A DNA stretch of 64,000 nt, taken from the NCBI RefSeq assembly GCF_030389965.1, contig NZ_CP128400.1, positions 620,001-684,000 of the forward strand. The letters are read 5' to 3'. Below the pieces are notes generated by a model. That model was not told the origin of the DNA, did no database searches, and was given only the letters and a program-made list of their open reading frames with translations. Position 1 is the first letter of the stretch, and every line of letters starts with the position of its first letter. A program made the position numbers and the translations under genes. The stretch comes from Candidatus Chlorohelix allophototropha. GTDB lineage: Bacteria; Chloroflexota; Chloroflexia; Chloroheliales; Chloroheliaceae. Below, one piece after another: positions 61,626 through 64,000 of this stretch.

Positions 61626-61752
61626 AATAGGCTCAAACGAATCCTAAAATAACATTCCAATTGCGAAATAATTTTTTATAACTGCGAAAAAGTATGAGAT
61701 TCTCTCATAACTGCGAAAAAAGTATTTTGAACTCAAAATCTCCAATAACTGC
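61613..61752 (+). repeat. Cluster of AACTGCGAAA direct repeats
   Basis: Cores at 61613, 61659 (AATTGCGAAA), 61680, 61709 and a partial AACTGC at 61747. The third and fourth share ATAACTGCGAAAAA and GTAT. Spacing is irregular (46, 21, 29, 38 bases). The pattern recalls protein-binding iterons at an element end or integration site. Confidence 0.6.
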
Positions 61753-61917
61753 TTAGTCGGCAAGTTTTTTTTCTCAGAAGTATTGAAATAAAACCAACTA
61801 ACTTCTATGCATTTGAAAGGTTTCCACACCTAGTGAATTTATTTAAATTCGCTTACCCTGATGTGTAATAATTCTTTTTATTGTTAGGGCTGAGCGTTTT
61901 TACTTTACAATCTCGAG

Positions 61918-63388
61918 CTTAGCTCGAGATTGAACAAAACAGGTTAATAACAAGCGGCAAAAGCTAGCCGTTCAAGTTCAGCCCGGGTAACTAAACAGAT
62001 TTCTGGGTAAGAAGGGGATGTCTGAAAACTAAATTCCCTCCACAATCCCCTTCTTACCCCGGCTAAAAGATCACCGAAAGTCAAATGCTCCTTGCGATAC
62101 CAGGCACTCTGCGCTGGTTTTAATTTCCCTGCCTGATACAGCTTCTCGCCTATCAATGCTACCAGGTTGTATAGCCCTAATAGTAATGGAGTGCTTCGCT
62201 CACTCGCCCTGTCACTCCAGTACCGCTGGGTTTCAAAGCCTAAATGGGCTCGGCTTTCTTCAAATGTTACTTCCAGTGACCACCTTTTCACAAATTCAAC
62301 TACTATTTCCCCGGTTGGTTGCCCCAGATCGGTAGAGAAAAAGGCTCGAACCTGCTCTTCTTTCTCCGGGTCTCGTACCAACACCCACCTGATCGGTAGT
62401 GGGGTCTCCCCGGTGTGATACCATAATGCAGTTCCGCTACTCAGTTCTAACCTTTTGAGCTTTCCTCCATACCATTCTAATTGGCTAAATTAAATTGCCA
62501 ACTGGTGGTTGCATCTGTCAGGCGTTCGTTTAGATTTGGTTGCCGCTTGCCTACCACTCTTGGTCTGCCCGTCCAGGCTCGCAAATCTCCCACCGGGTCG
62601 AATAGCCTAGCATCCAGTCTAAGCGGGGCAATCAATGTAATATCAAGCTCCCGGCACTGGTGCCCAAATTTAAGGGCACTGTAAGCGCTATCGCCCACCA
62701 GTTTCAGTTTTAGCTTGGGCTACCACCGTCTCATTACCCTGAGTAGTTGAGCCGCTACCTCCAATACTGTCTTATGCCGCACCCCTAATTTCTGGCTGGT
62801 TTTAGGGGTAAGAACGGTAGCAGTTAAAAAAGGTAAAGCCCAGTACAAAGCGCTCCAGGGCACTTTTACCGCTAGGGCTATCGCAGACCACTATTGGTTA
62901 TATTAAGTCCACCACTGGAAAGCAGGCTATCCCGCCAATGACCTCGTTTGCTTAGTTTGCGACCCCAACGCCGTTCTAACGTTTCATCAATTACCAGGGT
63001 AACTTCCTGGTCAGAACCTACAAACTGTTGCAGCAGGACTGCCAATAAGGTACGGCTAAGCAAAAGGGTAGAATAACGTGCCTGGTTGAGCAGATGGTGG
63101 AATTTGGCATAATTAGGGTTATTGGCTAATCCCAGGTAACGCAGAGCCGCGCTAACCGTATGCCGACCCCTGGTTAATATTACCCCGGAAAACAACAACA
63201 GCATTTTCTGAAAAGTAGGGCGGGTAAAATGTGGGCGGAAATGCCCCAACACGGTTATAATTTCAGTTGGAAGGAACATTTTCTCCTCGCTTTCGATAGT
63301 GGTTTGGTGATTACTATCTTAGCAGAGCTCTGTTCCTTCCTTTTTATTTGCTTGTTAAAGTCCTATTTTTGTTCAAACTCGAGCTTAG
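61918..63388 (-). mobile_element. IS701-like element with CTCGAG ends
   Basis: Inverted ends start CTCGAG, then (A/T)TTGAACAAAA on both sides (61923 onward and, complementary, up to 63383). CTTAG flanks both ends directly (61918-61922 and 63384-63388), and its TTAG fits the YTAR target of IS701 elements. The left side also forms a long palindrome ATCTCGAGCTTAGCTCGAGA. Confidence 0.75.
61944..63279 (-). pseudogene. IS701-like DDE transposase, decayed
   Basis: In transcription order: MFLPTEIITVLGHFRPHFTR, VTLVIDETLERRWGRKLSKR with the first Asp (63279-62878), a shifted middle part (YWALPFLTATVLTPKTSQKL), VGDSAYSALKFGHQCRELDI with the second Asp and IAPLRLDARLFDP (62698-62477), then after another shift VKRWSLEVTFEESRAHLGFE with the Glu and a C-terminal helical part ending at 61944. 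At least three breaks, including a stop before PKLKLKLVGDS, make it inactive. Confidence 0.85.
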
Positions 63389-63714
63389 ACAGAGTAGAAT
63401 TGTGAGATAAATCATTTGAAACAACCGCAATTATTATTAGTCTTATACTAAACTAGTCGCGATGAAGAGTCTTTTGAATAAAGTTTTCTGCCACCGCTGC
63501 ACCACCTTCAAATTAGAGCGTTTGAGCGCGAGTTTCCGCTTTTATTTCTGAGAATAGCATAGCATATTAAGTCCAGAGTAGCGGTTAAAAGCTTTAGCAT
63601 GACTGAACTTTAACCCTAAAAGGGTATTTTAATACTGTGAATTAATTGTATAATATTTTTACTAGATTTTAACCTTTATTTACGACAATGGGTAGCGTCG
63701 GAAAGCGGGGTCTT
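63389..63714 (+). other. Upstream region of the kinase gene
   Basis: No gene is visible. The stretch is AT-rich toward the end (TGAATTAATTGTATAATATT around 63640), where TATAAT at about 63649-63654 could be the -10 box of the kinase gene. Confidence 0.35.
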
Positions 63715-64000
63715 ATGCCTTTAGAAAATACTCAGCTTGGTGCATATCGGTTACTTTCCCCCGTAGGTCGGGGTGGAATGGCTGAAGTATGGCTAGCAAA
63801 TCAACTTAATTTGAATCGTGAAGTCGCCATAAAAATTATTCCCAATCGTAATGATACCAATGACGAGCTTAATATTACCGCTCGTTTCGAACGTGAAGCA
63901 CGTGCTATTGCTCGTCTTGACCACCCTGCTATCCTGCCTGTGATTGATTTCGGTAACACTGATGAGTATCTCTATTTGGTGATGCCTTACCTACGTGGTG
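63715..64000 (+). CDS. Ser/Thr protein kinase (PknB-like), 5' part only
   Basis: The window ends after about 95 codons. The glycine loop reads VGRGGMAEVWLA (about 18-29), the ATP-binding Lys lies in EVAIKII (about 41), and the C-helix Glu in RFEREARAIARLDHPAILPV; these are the start of a Hanks-type kinase domain. GRGGMAEV is the usual loop of bacterial PknB-like kinases. An in-frame ATG at 63688 is an alternative start. The rest, including any transmembrane and sensor domains, lies beyond the window. Confidence 0.9.
   Translation, partial: MPLENTQLGAYRLLSPVGRGGMAEVWLANQLNLNREVAIKIIPNRNDTNDELNITARFEREARAIARLDHPAILPVIDFGNTDEYLYLVMPYLRG

Noticed and set aside
61613-61752. CRISPR array or plasmid origin iterons
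   Set aside because: Repeat spacing is irregular (21-46 bases) and repeats are only 10-14 bases; no Rep or Cas gene is adjacent.
1-64000. tRNA and rRNA genes
   Set aside because: I looked for tRNA-like TTCGAAT arms with matching acceptor stems and for rRNA stretches on both strands and found none convincing; a covariance-model scan would be decisive.

Overview
The window looks like chromosomal DNA of a member of the Chloroflexota. This is inferred from several lipoproteins whose lipobox is followed directly by long Thr/Pro/Ala-rich linkers (ACGD-type ends), moderate GC, a heavy and decaying load of insertion sequences, and gene types common in that phylum. No rRNA or tRNA gene was seen, so the phylum is not proven.

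Layout. 0-12.3 kb is mostly ordinary chromosome: HtrA-type protease, two lipoproteins, secG with a peptide-type solute-binding protein, a PPOX-family flavoprotein, a URO-D-like protein, a repeat-tailed protein, an acyl-CoA synthetase, and a divergent NmrA/PadR pair with two matched operators. 12.4-19.9 kb is an IS graveyard (TniQ remnant, IS21-like remnant, a tidy IS4-type element, nested IS3/IS256 pieces) around an ADP-ribosylglycohydrolase and a 14-repeat WD40 lipoprotein. 20.0-23.4 kb is a five-PAS hybrid histidine kinase. 23.4-24.8 kb has no intact gene but holds a stretch resembling a diversity-generating-retroelement (DGR) template repeat, an IS481 deletion derivative and a long hairpin. 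24.8-32.7 kb is a complete seven-gene chemosensory operon (cheY-cheW-cheR/TPR-cheW-mcp-cheA/REC-cheB order), and 33.0-36.1 kb, transcribed the other way, adds a REC-kinase, a degenerate REC-kinase and an HPt protein: one signalling island with no flagellar or pilus genes beside it.

35.3-35.6 kb is a MITE with 19-bp ends and a perfect 9-bp target duplication that itself carries a second, ISL3-derived MITE. 36.9-40.6 kb is a LuxE-like/LuxC-like/SDR operon, predicted to reduce activated acyl groups to aldehyde and perhaps alcohol, with no luciferase genes. 40.6-42.6 kb holds recombinase and ISAzo13 wreckage. 42.7-46.7 kb is a SNF2-type helicase plus SWIM-domain protein pair. 46.8-53.9 kb is accessory DNA: an ISL3 element whose transposase gene is split by a 2.47-kb group II intron and also carries an amber codon, fragments of an unusual reverse transcriptase, and an IS110 element framed by 25-bp inverted repeats.

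53.9-61.4 kb returns to housekeeping genes: a GH13 lipoprotein, coaX, a FixH/YtkA-like protein followed by a CcoG/NapH-like ferredoxin membrane protein and a membrane-anchored MutS-like ATPase in one operon, and a DCC-family protein. 61.4-63.4 kb holds short direct repeats and a decayed IS701-like element. The window ends inside a Ser/Thr protein kinase gene.

All functional calls come from reading motifs and family resemblance by eye; no database search was run.
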